Positions 1-10,330 of a stretch of DNA of 64,000 nucleotides are shown here, piece by piece. Location of the stretch: positions 1,116,001 through 1,180,000 of the forward strand of contig JAVHKY010000023.1 in NCBI GenBank assembly GCA_035079385.1. Direction: 5' to 3'. A program made the position numbers and the translations under genes. The notes under the pieces are model-generated. The model saw nothing but the letters and a program-made list of their open reading frames with translations. It ran no database searches and had not been told where the DNA came from. Within the stretch, counting starts at the first letter, position 1. Each line of letters begins with the position of its first letter. The stretch is from Aspidiotus rigidus (taxonomy: Eukaryota > Arthropoda > Insecta > Hemiptera > Diaspididae).

Positions 1-1849
1 ATTGGCGAGGCTATGAGTCATAAAAAAAATTTGACGAGTCGCTCAGGAAGAAAATTTGTAATATAATATTTGGCCGTGCCAGTGTAGGTTCTAGCTCGTC
101 ATCACTGATGTATTCCTTGACCGTGAGAGTATCAATACCAATTCCACTCGTTGAGATATTCTGGTTGTTAAAAGTATTTCTTCGTACTATAATTTATATT
201 AACAAAATTTTTAAAAACAACAGCGTGAGGAATTGTGTTGGCACTATAATTCAAATTTTCACGCAGTAGTGCTAATGCTACTGAGAATATTTTTTCATGT
301 TCACGTTTACAACCGGTCACAGGTCAAGCTTCTGACGGAATGAAAAAAGAATGTTCCACTGATCTACTCCTAATTTTCCGGTGTAGATCGATTCTATCAC
401 AATTTATTATTATAGGTACTAGGCAATATTTCAACAACAAAATTTATCAATTGATAGAGATTTTTTAAAAGTGAACTTTATCAATATAGCATAGCGAAGG
501 AAGACATTGAGTTCATCCACTGTTATGATTTTTTCTTCTTTTTTTTGTGGGGATACGACTCATCCTCTCTTCAACTTTGGAAAGTCATTATGCTTTCAGG
601 AATACGGAATCAAACATCAGTTCCAGAGTGAACCAAAAATTAGAAAGGAGTGGAATTTTACGATTATTATGTCGCCCGGTTGTATTCGCTTTTAAAGATA
701 ATTAATTCGTTGAAAAAATTAATCGTAGGTACATTCTTTTACCGAAATATTGATGCTAAAATTTACCACCTCTTCTTTCAAATACAATGATTAAAGAAAA
801 AAAAAAAATATATATGAGGTCATATTGCAGGAAAATGATATCATTCTATTGGGATCAACCTATTATACGTAAGAAGTCGGGAATTTTTTTCGGTAATGTT
901 AGGTCTTCTTCTACCAAGGTCTTATTTTTGTACTTTCCAGCAAGTAGCTTACTAGGAATTTTTTTTTGGTAAAAAGACGCCATTACCTCCACGGGTATGA
1001 CTATACAATTCATTATGAAATTTAAACAAAAGTATTTTTTTTTTCTTTTAGTCTCAAGGTTATTTAGTGCTTAAATTACGTTCATTCATCATGTATACGT
1101 ATTTTAGAATTTTCAAGTTTATACAGACTGTAAGTTACTTAAATTTTAATATTGGCAATTTGCCTCTTAAATTCTGTTTCAAATAAAAATTCGATAATTT
1201 ATCTTTGTGTTTTAGAATACGGCAGTTTATGGTACGATGTACTGTATGTAAATTTTTCAAAGTAGGCGTAATCATTCAGAACTCTATTAAAACGTTGAAC
1301 TCGGAATTTTTATAATTTTTGCAAGTAACTTCTTGATCCTCAGCGAATATTGCAAAAAATAATGTAATATTTTTATTTTACTTATGTGAAGTATTGACTT
1401 TAGGAACTTTCAATATCTTTTCTCGTTTGGCATTCATCCAAACAATCACATGGGTACAATTAGTGTACATATATCTGAAAATTTAGTTTTCGAAATTTTA
1501 ATCACACAAATTTTCACTTCACCACATTCCCCCAATTATTTCAAATAATATGAAATTAAAAGATTCCCGGACATTTTCACGAAGCCATTTTCACGAATAG
1601 AAATCCCATCATAGAAGCCCCTTACTTAGTTTATGTGCAGAAGCCTCAGAACCCTCACCTATTATCGTAGTCCTATCCCTAATCTTTTTTTTTTGAAATG
1701 TACTCGACATCGCTAATTCCAATTTGAGGTCCTTTCCCCCACGAATTTTCGTGAAATGTACCTTTCGTAAGATTTGCTTTGTGAAAGTTCCCTGGAATCA
1801 TATATTAAAAAAATAAAATCGGATCACTGATCTTAATATATAAATTAAA
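1..1849. other. A+T-rich stretch, no gene recognised
   Basis: This stretch has only short open frames broken by stops in all frames, with many homopolymer A or T runs. I see no coding pattern, RNA gene, terminal repeat or tandem array. It may be intergenic or intronic sequence of a gene outside the window. Confidence 0.5.
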
Positions 1850-2131
1850 TATATTTTATTAATAAATAATTTAGGCCTAATTACTTAAATAATTTTCTGA
1901 ATAAAGATTATGAGCGAGAATACTTTAAAAAAAAACTGGGAATGGAATATAAACGGTCCAAGAAGAGTGACACTTTCTAATCCTGAAACGAGTGCTCCCG
2001 CTGTCCGGTCCTGTAACAATGATCTTTTTTTTCATAACAGTCACGGCTGGACCATACCGCGTACTTTTTGAGGTATCGCTTGAGGCATTGTCCTCTATTG
2101 CCTTCTTCTCTAAATAAAGGAATTTTGTGCT
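1850..2131 (-). other. possible terminal exon with poly(A) signal (minus strand)
   Basis: On the minus strand a pyrimidine-rich tract ends in CAG at 2134-2132. About 200 bp of open sequence follows, with AATAAA-type signals near 1850-1860. Two frames are open for 50-70 codons and neither gives a recognisable protein. It could be the last or 3' UTR exon of the gene candidate at 2404-2818, because a GTAAGT donor lies between them at 2216-2211. It could equally be chance in A+T-rich DNA. No homology is recognised. Confidence 0.2.
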
Positions 2132-2403
2132 CTGAAAAAAGAAAAAAATTTTCTTCATAAATAGCACCGATAATCATGTACCAATAGGTCACTAGTAATA
2201 CTCAAATTCGACTTACCGTCGTTCGTTGAGTGCAGATGGTCCCCTTTTTTAAGAGGTATCGATGGCGGCATCGGTATTTTGAAATTTTTTTTGTTTTCAG
2301 TGGGTCAGTGCAAAATGCCTATAGCGGGCTTACGCCGTATCACGATTTCTTCGGGTGAATAACATGGGCCAAGCGGAACATTTGGCTACCCACGTATTTC
2401 CCC

Positions 2404-2818
2404 TCATTTCCTCAATGGCCCGACTTTCGTGTTTGGTGCTGCTGCGACTGGAACTGTCCTGTCGGTAGAAGTAGTCGGCAAAATGGCGAGGTCCATCTGT
2501 GTTCTTTGTTGAAGTCGGGTATTATCCGGTCCAGACACTGAAATAAGAATTACTGGCTATCGTCACAAGTTCTTATTGAATCCTTTAGTGAGAATTGAGT
2601 TGAAGCTCGTACTCACTTTCTTCACTTCTTTCAAACCTCATTTTTTTCGTGTGGAAGATCGGATCTGTCCGTTTGTAACGCTCTACGAACGAGGGAGGTG
2701 TGTTTTCTTTTATCCTAGAAATATCCTTTAAGAACAAGTCCATAATGTTATCTGAAAATGTGACGTCATACATGTTAACCGTAACGGTGGCTTTCGATGG
2801 GCGAAATAACGACTTCAT
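2404..2818 (-). CDS. candidate two-exon hypothetical gene, 111 codons
   Basis: Minus strand. ATG at 2818-2816 opens a 67-codon stretch (2818-2617) that ends at a consensus GTGAGT donor. The next strong acceptor (TTCTTATTTCAG) puts an exon start at 2537, and phase 1 is kept. The joined frame closes with TGA at 2406-2404, giving about 111 residues. The first exon is rich in charged residues (MKSLFRPSK, then IMDLFLKDISRIKEN and FHTKKMRFERSEE). The second is Thr/Pro/Ala-rich and reads as a disordered tail. No domain, signal peptide or membrane segment is seen and I do not recognise the family. The in-frame codon before the ATG is a stop. A competing plus-strand acceptor (TTTTGTTTTCAG near 2300) shows the call is not secure. 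Confidence 0.28.
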
Positions 2819-3723
2819 CTAACGTATCGTCATGCAGCGTGGCAATCGTAGTTCGTCATGAAGAATGGCGAACTAAGACCGCCGTAAAGGTTATCAAAGT
2901 AAGAATTTCAAAATTTAACTTCTACAATCGAGTGGAGGTGTGACGATTGGTTTCGAACCAATTTCCGCGATGACTGAAGTGGTAGTGAATTTAGAAGGTC
3001 TTCAAGTCTAAAGGTGAAAGAACTGGGTGAAGTTATAGATCGTACGATATCTGATCCGCTCACAGCTTGACTACGGGGCCCCAATTTATGGACTTGCAAA
3101 AAAAACAGCTCTCTCAACTTTAGACCCAATCCAAAACTCATCTCTCCGCCTTGCGCTAGGTGCTTTTCGAACAAGCCCTAGCCTCAGCCTATGCGCTGAA
3201 GCTAGAGAACCTCCTCTCGAATACCGCAGACAGATCCTTACGACCTCTTTTCTGGTCAACATATCCTTGAACACGAACACACCGACTTTCGACCATTTAT
3301 TCATCCCCAACAACATAGAAAATTTCTCTTTGGACACCACAAAACACATGAAACTCAAGCGGGAACGAAGTAACGAACAAAAATTTATCTTCAACCCTCT
3401 ACTTCCCATCCTACACTCCATCCCTCCGTGGGCACTACACTCAGCTAATTTCCAAGATAAATATTCACCAAATTCTCACCTTCCACTATCAACATACAGC
3501 TCAAAAAAGAAATTGAAAATTTTCTAAAAAACCACCACTCACACATCCTTTGTTTTACCGACGGTTTAAAACGTCACAATAAAACTGGGCTAGCCTTCTC
3601 GAACAATAATTCTCCCTTCAGTTTTCGAATACGAAACACAGGCTCAGTATACACTGCAGAACTTTTCGCGATTCTCAAATGCCTTGAAAAAATATCCACT
3701 TTCACTCAAAATAAACATTATCT

Positions 3724-4467
3724 ACCGCATCCGTCTTTACCACTGAACTACAAGCAATCTTTAGCTGTTTAGAGCACATCCTCACCAACCTACCCTCCCG
3801 TCTTCCTCTCAACCCATTTTTAGTCATTTCCGAATCCCTATCATCACTCGACGCCATATCCAACCACACTTCCTCCCACCCACTCATAAGTCGTATACAC
3901 ACTCTCATTAACACCTTCCATACCATCCCCATCCCATTATTCTTCATCTGGGTACCTGGTCACAAGGGTATCTCAGGAAACGAAAATGTCGACAAAGCAG
4001 CCAAACTAGCAACCCGTAACCCATCAGTCAACCGCTCTTTCCTCCCCTCACGCTCCGATCTCTCCAAACACATCAACAAATTCATCACTCAAGCATGGTT
4101 CACCCATTGGTCTGATCTCAAATCACACTCAAACAAACTAGCCCAAATTAAAAATATTCCCACCGCATGGGACTCTTCAAATCCGTCAACACGCAGAGAA
4201 GAAATAGTCATCACCCGTCTCAGAATCGGCCACACCAGACTCACTCACACCCATCTCATCTCTCATCGTATGCCTCTCTCATGCCCTCACTGCGAATCTG
4301 AACACCCCCTATCCGTTCAACACATCTTCTGCTGCCCCATCTTGACCCAACTCCGTAATTCCTTATCCATCCCCCACAACCATACAGAAGCACTTTCAGA
4401 TCTCTTTCCCTCCATCCCTAACATATTCAACTTTTTACAACAAGCCAACTTCCTCTCACGCATATAA
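3724..4467 (+). pseudogene. LINE ORF2 C-terminal fragment (RNase H and CCHC tail)
   Basis: The frame is open for 247 codons up to the TAA at 4465-4467, with no start of its own because the copy is 5'-truncated. It shows the RNase H motif VFTTELQAIF with the catalytic Glu, then LVISESLSSLDAI where family members have Asp-Ser, so Glu replaces the third catalytic Asp. WVPGHKGISGNENVDKAAK follows with the conserved His and Asp. After RNase H come a conserved TRLRIGHTRLTH block and a CCHC-type finger (SCPHC, then VQHIFCC). The intact frame suggests the insertion is younger than its host. The fragment cannot act alone. Confidence 0.8.
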
Positions 4468-4481
4468 TCACACAATCTAGC

Positions 4482-4519
4482 CGAGCTCATAGCCCTGAAG
4501 GCAGGCTGCTAGTAGCTCG
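4482..4519 (+). repeat. LINE 3'-terminal stem-loop
   Basis: Between the ORF stop and the A-rich tail, CGAGCT (4482-4487) pairs with AGCTCG (4514-4519), with further pairing of AGCC with GGCT inside. The same position in the related tails at 14253-14287 and 14507-14541 (minus strand) forms CGAGCAA/TTGCTCG, so the stem is conserved while its sequence changes. In several LINE groups the reverse transcriptase recognises a 3' stem-loop. That role here is inferred. Confidence 0.6.
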
Positions 4520-5324
4520 TTAATTAAAATAAAAAAAAATAAAAAAAAAAAAAAACATTATCTCATAATTACAGACTCGTTATCATCATTTTCAGCCATC
4601 CAAAATATCTTCTCGCAAAACCCCATCATTCAAAGAATCCACACCATCATCAACATCATCAGACAAGCTACATCATCGCGGTAATCCTGGTATGGATTCC
4701 TTCACACATCGGTTTAACACAAAGCGATATAGTAGACAAAGCAGCCAAAGACTCGACCAATTTCAACACCAATTCCAGCGTCTGATATTAAAAACCACTA
4801 CTGCCCCAAAATACTTAAAAAATAGTCTTATCTATAGTCTAATCAACTTGAAAACAAACGCCTCCCTATCATAGCTAACCCTCACAAACCCACAACTTGC
4901 AGATCATCTAGAAAAGAAACATCCGTTTTAACCCGCCTCAGAATAGGACACACCCGACTCACCCACTCACACCTTCTTTCACATTCAGAACCACCCAATT
5001 GCCCAAAATGTCTCTTCAATACAATAGACATAAGCCATATTTTTACATGCCCTGAACTTACAACTTTACGAAACTCACTAAACATACCCCACTCTAGAAT
5101 ACAAGCACTCAAAAATGACACCTCATACACAGAACTCATACAATACCTAATTTCAACCGAATTTTTCTCTCTACTCTAAAACATTTAACTATCTTTAAAA
5201 TTAAAAGAAAATTAACCTATAAGATGACTATACTTTAGTGTAATATATCAAGCTAATAGGCCAAAGTGTAGCTTAAAAGCTTGTAAAAATAAAGAAGAAA
5301 AAAAAAAAGTAGATGTCCCGAGTC

Positions 5325-5535
5325 CCCCAGTCCCTGAAGTTTTTCCAAGTCCTGAAAATCATGACGTGACAACTTGAATGCGCTGCAATTTCAAGAAAGC
5401 CGTCGTCCTTTCAAGTCCCCCTCCTATCATATATAGCTCAGAGGTAGGAATTGTTCCAAGTCCCCCTCTCCGTGACGTCATCAACCTCGCTCGCGGACGA
5501 AAATTTCCTGGAAGTACCCCCCCCCCCCCAACAAC
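5325..5535. repeat. dispersed minisatellite M, copy 1
   Basis: This is an array of imperfect units around AAGTCCCCCTCCTATCATAT followed by AGCTC, with a TGACGTCATC element at about 5474 and a GACGTGAC variant near 5364. The same units recur at many places in the window (9480-9960, 10060-10330, 34740-35330, 45590-45960, 53060-53355 and 56003-56940). An 11-base C run lies at about 5518-5528. No coding function is likely, although a 91-codon frame crosses it. Confidence 0.6.
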
Positions 5536-5984
5536 AAAAGGGATAGCGGGTTCCCCGCTAAAAAGTACAGTATTAGCTTATGGAATAGAGGAATCACGCA
5601 ATGATTTTGGGGTGACACTTTCAGTTTTCAGGGTAAACGATTCAGGAAAATAGGCGCCGGGAACGGTTAATTTGACAAAAATTAAATTAATAGTACACTG
5701 AGGGATTCTTTTCTAGCCTACGAGCTTACGACTCGTGCTGATGATCATCACATCCACCCTACCACTACCCTCTAGTACTGAACGGAATAGTAAGTCGACC
5801 GTCGGAAACGCCGTTGGTCAGTTAAAAATGCTGGTACTAACTCAGGCAATTTGTCACTGATGATGGTCCAGCACTCAAGTTGAATGACTCTACTGGCCCA
5901 ACATTAATTGGTCCGTGCAGCTGTTCGTCTTAAAAATATACATCAGGTCCCGTGGTACCATTACGGCTCTTAAAACAGAGATTT
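5536..5984. other. unannotated stretch upstream of local repeats
   Basis: No gene, terminal repeat or tandem unit is recognised here. Base composition is close to the surrounding non-coding DNA. Confidence 0.4.
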
Positions 5985-6300
5985 TTTTCTACTCGAACTC
6001 TGGAATAAGGAGAGGGGACTTGGGACAATGTCAACTTTTAGGAGAAGGATTTAGAAAACCGAATCGATACGTTGTTCTAATTGGTTCAATATAATTTGCT
6101 ACACCTTCGGGTGTACACTCCTCTTGTGTGATTTACAAAACTTTCGAATTTTGACCTATGAGTGATGCGACTTGGAAAAATTTCAGACTCTCAATGTCGA
6201 ATGTAATTCTATAATGGTCATCGGGCTGAAATGTAGGTAAGTCCCACCACTCATAGGTCGAAATTTAAAATTTCGAATCCTAATTAAAACAGAGATTTTT

Positions 6301-6440
6301 TGACATGTTCCATGTCTTTTCTCTTGCCGGACCCCGATTTTGAAACTCGCGAGTACACCCCCCCCCCTCCCTGTTAAGAGAAATCTCTACCCCGTGGGTG
6401 ATTCAGAAATTCGCGAGTACACCCCGCGTAATAATAATAA

Positions 6441-6475
<35 letters not shown>

Positions 6476-7110
6476 ATAGATAAATAAATAAATGGATAAA
6501 TAATTAAATAATTAAATGATTAAATGATTAAATAATTAAATGATTAAATAATTAAATGATTAAATAATTAAATAATTAAATAATTAAATAATTAAATAAT
6601 TAAATAATTAAATAATTAAATAATTAAATAATTGAATAATTAAATAATTAAATAATTAAATAATTAAATAATTAAATAATTAAATAATTAAATAATTAAA
6701 TAATTAAATAATTAAATAATTAAATAATTAAATAATTAAATAATTAAATAATTAAATAATTAATATAATTAATAATTAGAAAATTTTCTAAGTCCCTCTT
6801 CCTATCATATATGGCTGGATAGTCGAAATTTTTCAAAGTCCCCTAGACTTGAATTGTCTCATACCATTCCAATACCACAGCGAGACAGGGCGAAAGTTGA
6901 TAGCTCAAAATATAGAACACCCACAATTACCTCAAAATATTTCTCATAGAAGACTTATACGACGCCAAGATAGGTAAAGGGGTAAACGAATAATATCTCA
7001 CGAACACTTGACCTAGTAGAAGCCTAGACTGAAATATTTCAAGATGACTGATAAAATATAAAAGACATGGAACATGATCTTCATTTATTTGGCTATGCCA
7101 GAAAATTTTT
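6301..7110 (-). mobile_element. element Y, copy 0 (palindromic ends, AT microsatellite inside)
   Basis: The element is bounded by GACATGTTCCATGTC at the left and GACATGGAACATG then GGCTATGCCAGAAAATTTT at the right. It shares its whole layout with copies at about 49172-50136 and 60421-61193 in the opposite orientation. The layout is terminal palindrome, GTACACCCC/GTACTCGCG motifs with C runs, AT-rich microsatellite, M-type minisatellite piece, a conserved segment with GTTTACCCCTTTACC, then the other end. There is no transposase. It is non-autonomous and of unknown class. Confidence 0.65.
6424..6775. repeat. AT microsatellite: (TAAA)n then (AATTAAAT)n
   Basis: About 55 bp of 4-bp units (with GATA/TGGA interruptions) lead into about 280 bp of nearly perfect 8-bp AATTAAAT units. 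A few ATGATTAA variants cluster at the left side. It lies inside element Y; the other Y copies carry shorter, differently arranged AT tracts at the same place. Confidence 0.9.
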
Positions 7111-7410
7111 TCTACTTGAACTTCTTTTATTTGGAGTAAGGGGAGGGGACTCGAGAAAATGTCAACTCTTAGGAGGAGGATTTAGAAAAATTTCAAATTT
7201 GGACCTATGAGTGGTGAGACTTAGAAAGATGTCCAATGTAATATTATATTGGCCATCAAGCTGAAATATTTTAAGTCATCCCAACAGCCATAGGTCGAAA
7301 TTTGAAATTTTGAATCCTAATTAATACAGAGATTTTTCTTTTATTTGAAGAAAGGGGAGGGGACTTGGGACAATGTCAACGGAGATTGGAGATATTTGTA
7401 GGCGGAGGAT

Positions 7411-7651
7411 TTGAAAAAATTTCTGTCTTCGATAGAACTCTTTTGGGAACAAAAAGTAAACAAGAATATATACGAAAGCGAATCTTTTCGGCAGACCCTA
7501 CCACGAAAGCGACATATTTTAAATTTTTACGTGAACAGGAAAAGTTGTACCAACTATCGACTCACGTACGTTGGCGGGACAAAATTTACGATGGTTTACG
7601 ACGCTCTTCACATCGTAGACGACGAGCGACGCTTAAACGATGCCATGCGAC
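7411..7651 (+). promoter_or_regulatory. possible 5' leader exon/promoter region of the SLC26-like gene
   Basis: This stretch is less A+T-rich and CG-rich compared with its surroundings. It ends at a very good donor, GAC/GTAAGTAT, with GT at 7652. The nearest fitting acceptor is GATTTGTGAG at 7949-7950, preceded by a long T-rich tract, 53 bp before the start codon at 8004. This would give a non-coding first exon and a 299-bp intron. Two frames are open across it for up to about 95 codons, but neither resembles a known protein. The transcription start cannot be placed. Confidence 0.3.
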
Positions 7652-8003
7652 GTAAGTATCGACACGTTCTTTAACGTTCATCATCGTAATATCGTGTATG
7701 CGTTTATTTCGTAAATCTTCATCGGGGAAAAAAAAAATGATAATAATGTAGCCGCGGTTATTTTTTTATATTTATCGCGCTGATTCTCTAAACCTGATGC
7801 ACTTACGATTTACCTTTGGTGACGAACGTTGACAAGTTCCATTTCCGGGTTTAACTCAGTCTGTTCGACCCATCATTTATACATTCTTTTTATTTTTTTT
7901 TACATCACTTTTATTTTCTCGTATCAATATCACTGCTGTGGATTTGTGAGCATTCAACTTCTGCCTATAATATCTTGTGCCCGGTAATTGTGTACGCGTC
8001 GGT

Positions 8004-8106
8004 ATGACGATCTCGAAACGTGCTAATGTCAAGAATGTGTTGAATTCGTTCAACCTGTACCGGTACAATACGAATGGAAAATCTGAAAAGAATAACGAAG
8101 CCAACG
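8004..8106 (+). CDS. SLC26A11-like anion transporter, coding exon 1 (start codon)
   Basis: ATG at 8004 begins 34 codons plus one base, ending at the consensus donor G/GTGAGT (8107). The residues (MTISKRANVK through SEKNNEAN) form a polar, basic cytoplasmic tail, as expected before the membrane domain of SLC26 proteins. The phase-1 end fits exactly with the phase-1 acceptor of the exon at 47094, where G plus GT makes Gly35. A stop-free upstream ATG is not seen in frame nearby, and the tail length is normal for the family. Linkage over a 39-kb intron is inferred from phase, strand and the lack of any rival start exon. Confidence 0.7.
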
Positions 8107-9479
8107 GTGAGTTTTTACATTCTCTCGCTCGTATGAGGTGAAAATTTTCTTAAAAATTGACCATAATTATTCAATTTTTGGCTGCGGCTCGGTAGTATAA
8201 ATAAAAAAGTAGTGAGAGAAGTTGAAGATTGTGGATCTCCAAAGTTGACCAAGCATCTAACAAATACGGGTGCATGAAACGATCTGATAAGTGTTCATGA
8301 TGGATGTTGTTCTCAAAACAATGCACCAAAATATCCCAGGAGTATGTGTTGGTCTAGAAGGTCATTTATGTAGTAGTGAGATTTTTGTTGCAATTTGAAA
8401 GTAATTGAAGGGATGAGACCCTTCTATCATTCGTAAAAGGTTCGATTCGTGAGAATATGGAGGAAAAAAGTGCAAATTTCAAGTTATACATATGGGAGTT
8501 CTGAAAATTTGGTGTAGTACGTTACGTTAATTTAGGAACTACATACCTATACATGATATGATTCACGAATTATACGTGAATAAAACATCCATTCATACAT
8601 TCACATATGCTAAATACGAATATGATTTGGGAACGATACAGTCTTCATCTCAGTGAAAGGGGATTCAAATAGGAGAAGGTATTCGTTCAAAAGTGAAAAT
8701 TGACCAGAGGAAAGAAAATTCCTCTCTCTTTCACTTCCGTAAGCGGAAGTTCGAGAGTTTACAAGGAAACAATTGAACCATCAAGTATACCTACCTAAAA
8801 AATCAATGAGAGGAGTGCCCTTCTGAATTATCAACTTATAACAAGTTCGAAAGAGAAAAAATGTATAAATTTATCATTTTATAAAAAAATAATTGGGAAA
8901 CTATCCAACTCTTGAAAGGGTGTAGAAGAAAGCTCTGGAGATTTCTGTTAGGAAAACTTCCGTGACGTTTATCCTTGAAATTAAAAAATTTTAATTTTTC
9001 GGAAAAAAACTCGCCGCTTACTTCGTTTGCTGGTCGCCGGTTCTCTTATTTCATTAACAAGGTACGTTAATTAAGGCGAGCAACGAACCTGTTTAATGAA
9101 TGGATTTGGATATTTTATTCAAGAATTTAGCATTTTGTTATTTTGAGAATGAAGCAGTTGTTGAACTTCGTCTCCCACCACCTTAAGATCAAGTTCTGTA
9201 GTAGATCAATTCTCTTCCCGTATAAGTTGAGATTGAAATTTTTCTATACGTAGTCCCTCTCTTATACACTGTGAGATCAAGAGGTTCGTCATTCGAACTT
9301 GTCTTTATCTTGTTTCATAGTAGCCCAAGGGTGATCGGAACAACAACTACGGTCACTTGTCTAAGACACGGGAACAAAAACGTTGGATCGTGTATGATAC
9401 TCACCACAACTAATTTTACCTGCGAGTTGTAGTCCGACGCAAACGACACAAGATTGTCGTGAGAGAGAAAACTTCCTCA
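8107..9479. other. intronic sequence, nothing recognised
   Basis: This is the first part of intron 1. It has no sustained open frame, terminal repeat or tandem array. Intronic regulatory elements could be present but none can be recognised by reading. Confidence 0.4.
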
Positions 9480-10330
9480 CATATAAATATAGCTCCGAAA
9501 TCAACTTTTCTCCAAGCCCTCCAGTCATAGATAGAGATAAGAGACCGAAATTTTTCAAGTCTCTGAAAATTTTGACCTAATTCCTGGATTTGCGTCGTAC
9601 GTCCGTCTGGCCTCTCCTTATAAACTACGCCTTTATAGTAGACTGAAAGTGACTCAAGAAGGGAGGGAATAAGTTAGTATAAAGCTAGCTTTTCTCCTAT
9701 CCAATTCTTAAATTTGCGTCAGTACGGACGTACTGACCTTTCCTTGTATATTGTCTTATGGTCTAGTAACATACAGTTTACTAAGCTATACTACGCCTTT
9801 ACTAGTACTCTCTTATACTTGACCTGTATATCGTCAAGCTGGGAGCTAAGCAGATTATCATTTGGGCATTTGAATATCTATCATATACAATTATGCATAA
9901 TTTTCCTAAGTCCAACTACTTTCTTCCGGTAAGTCGGTTTTTCCAAACGGCGGATGGTAGACGGTGCGGCCGTACGCTAAGATATCCAAAAAGACCCCCA
10001 TAGAAGAGGCCCTTTTGAAAGTTTTGGCGTCCCGTCATTCACCGTTTGGCAAAAACAGACCTACTCTAACAAAGAAGTTCGACTTGAAAAAATTTTCAAC
10101 TTTCGATTTCTAAGGTGTTGAATTTAGAAAAATTTCGACTGTCGACTCCGAGCTTTATTTGATAAGAGGTGTACTTGGAAAAATTTCGACTTTTGATTTC
10201 CGAGCTATATATGGTCGTGGGCCTTGGAGAAATTTCGACTCGTCCAAGCTATATATGTTAGAAGAGAAGCTTTGACTGGTAAAACCAATTCGACCCATAG
10301 AATAGGTTCCCGGCCCTCCTTGTTCGACTT
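9480..10330. repeat. dispersed minisatellite M, copies 2-3
   Basis: Two clusters (about 9480-9960 and 10060-10330) of degenerate units with GAAATTTTTCAAGTC, AAGCTATATATG and GGGACTTGGA motifs. The second cluster ends with TTCGACCCATAGAA and GTTCCCGG, a module also found at about 56105, 56490 and 56860. It is degenerate and non-coding. Confidence 0.5.

Larger units (their letters stand above)
3724..4552 (+). mobile_element. guest LINE fragment inserted in the LINE, with target duplication
   Basis: This is the 3' end of a related LINE, 5'-truncated inside RNase H. It carries a stem-loop and a poly(A)-rich tail (4520-4552). It is flanked by an 11-bp direct repeat AAACATTATCT at 3713-3723 and 4553-4563; the A-rich tail makes the exact left edge of the repeat ambiguous. 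Deleting the guest and one repeat rejoins the host reading frame as HYLIITDS, which shows the order of events. The features are typical of target-primed reverse transcription. Confidence 0.88.
3060..5308 (+). mobile_element. 5'-truncated non-LTR retrotransposon (LINE with RNase H), split by a second LINE
   Basis: This is the C-terminal part of a LINE ORF2 in two pieces, 3060-3723 and 4564-5308. It begins within a thumb-like segment (DYGAPIYGLA, then ALGAFRTSPSL and PPLEYRRQ). It continues into an RNase H domain with Asp in CFTDGLK, Glu in VYTAELFA, Asp in LIITDSLSS after the insertion, and His in WIPSHIGL. It ends with a CCHC-like finger (CPKC, then ISHIFTC), a stop near 5176, and an A-rich tail at about 5290-5308. 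There is a frameshift near 3495 and other damage, so it is dead. The 829-bp guest at 3724-4552 interrupts it inside RNase H. Architecture fits I/R1/LOA-type LINEs with RNase H, but the clade is not certain. Confidence 0.8.
5985..7400. repeat. direct repeats X flanking an inserted element
   Basis: A unit beginning near TTTTTCTAC and containing GGGGACTTGGGACAATGTCA, then GACCTATGAGTG, and ending AATTAAAACAGAGA occupies 5985-6300. It recurs at about 7111-7332 and partly at 7333-7400, all in the same orientation. Each of the first two copies has an internal inverted repeat (GACCTATGAGTGGTG against CCACTCATAGGTC). The element at 6301-7110 sits between copies one and two, so it probably inserted into a tandem array. 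Confidence 0.6.

Noticed and set aside
2930..2980. TTGGTTTCGAACCAA resembling a tRNA T-arm
   Set aside because: No D-arm, anticodon arm or acceptor stem can be formed around it.
6495..6775. CRISPR-like regular array
   Set aside because: The period is 8 bp with no spacers; it is an AT microsatellite in a eukaryotic element.
7365..7655. 96-codon frame ending near the GTAAGT donor
   Set aside because: Two frames are open over the same DNA with no homology, and the left part lies in repeat X. A non-coding leader exon is the better reading.
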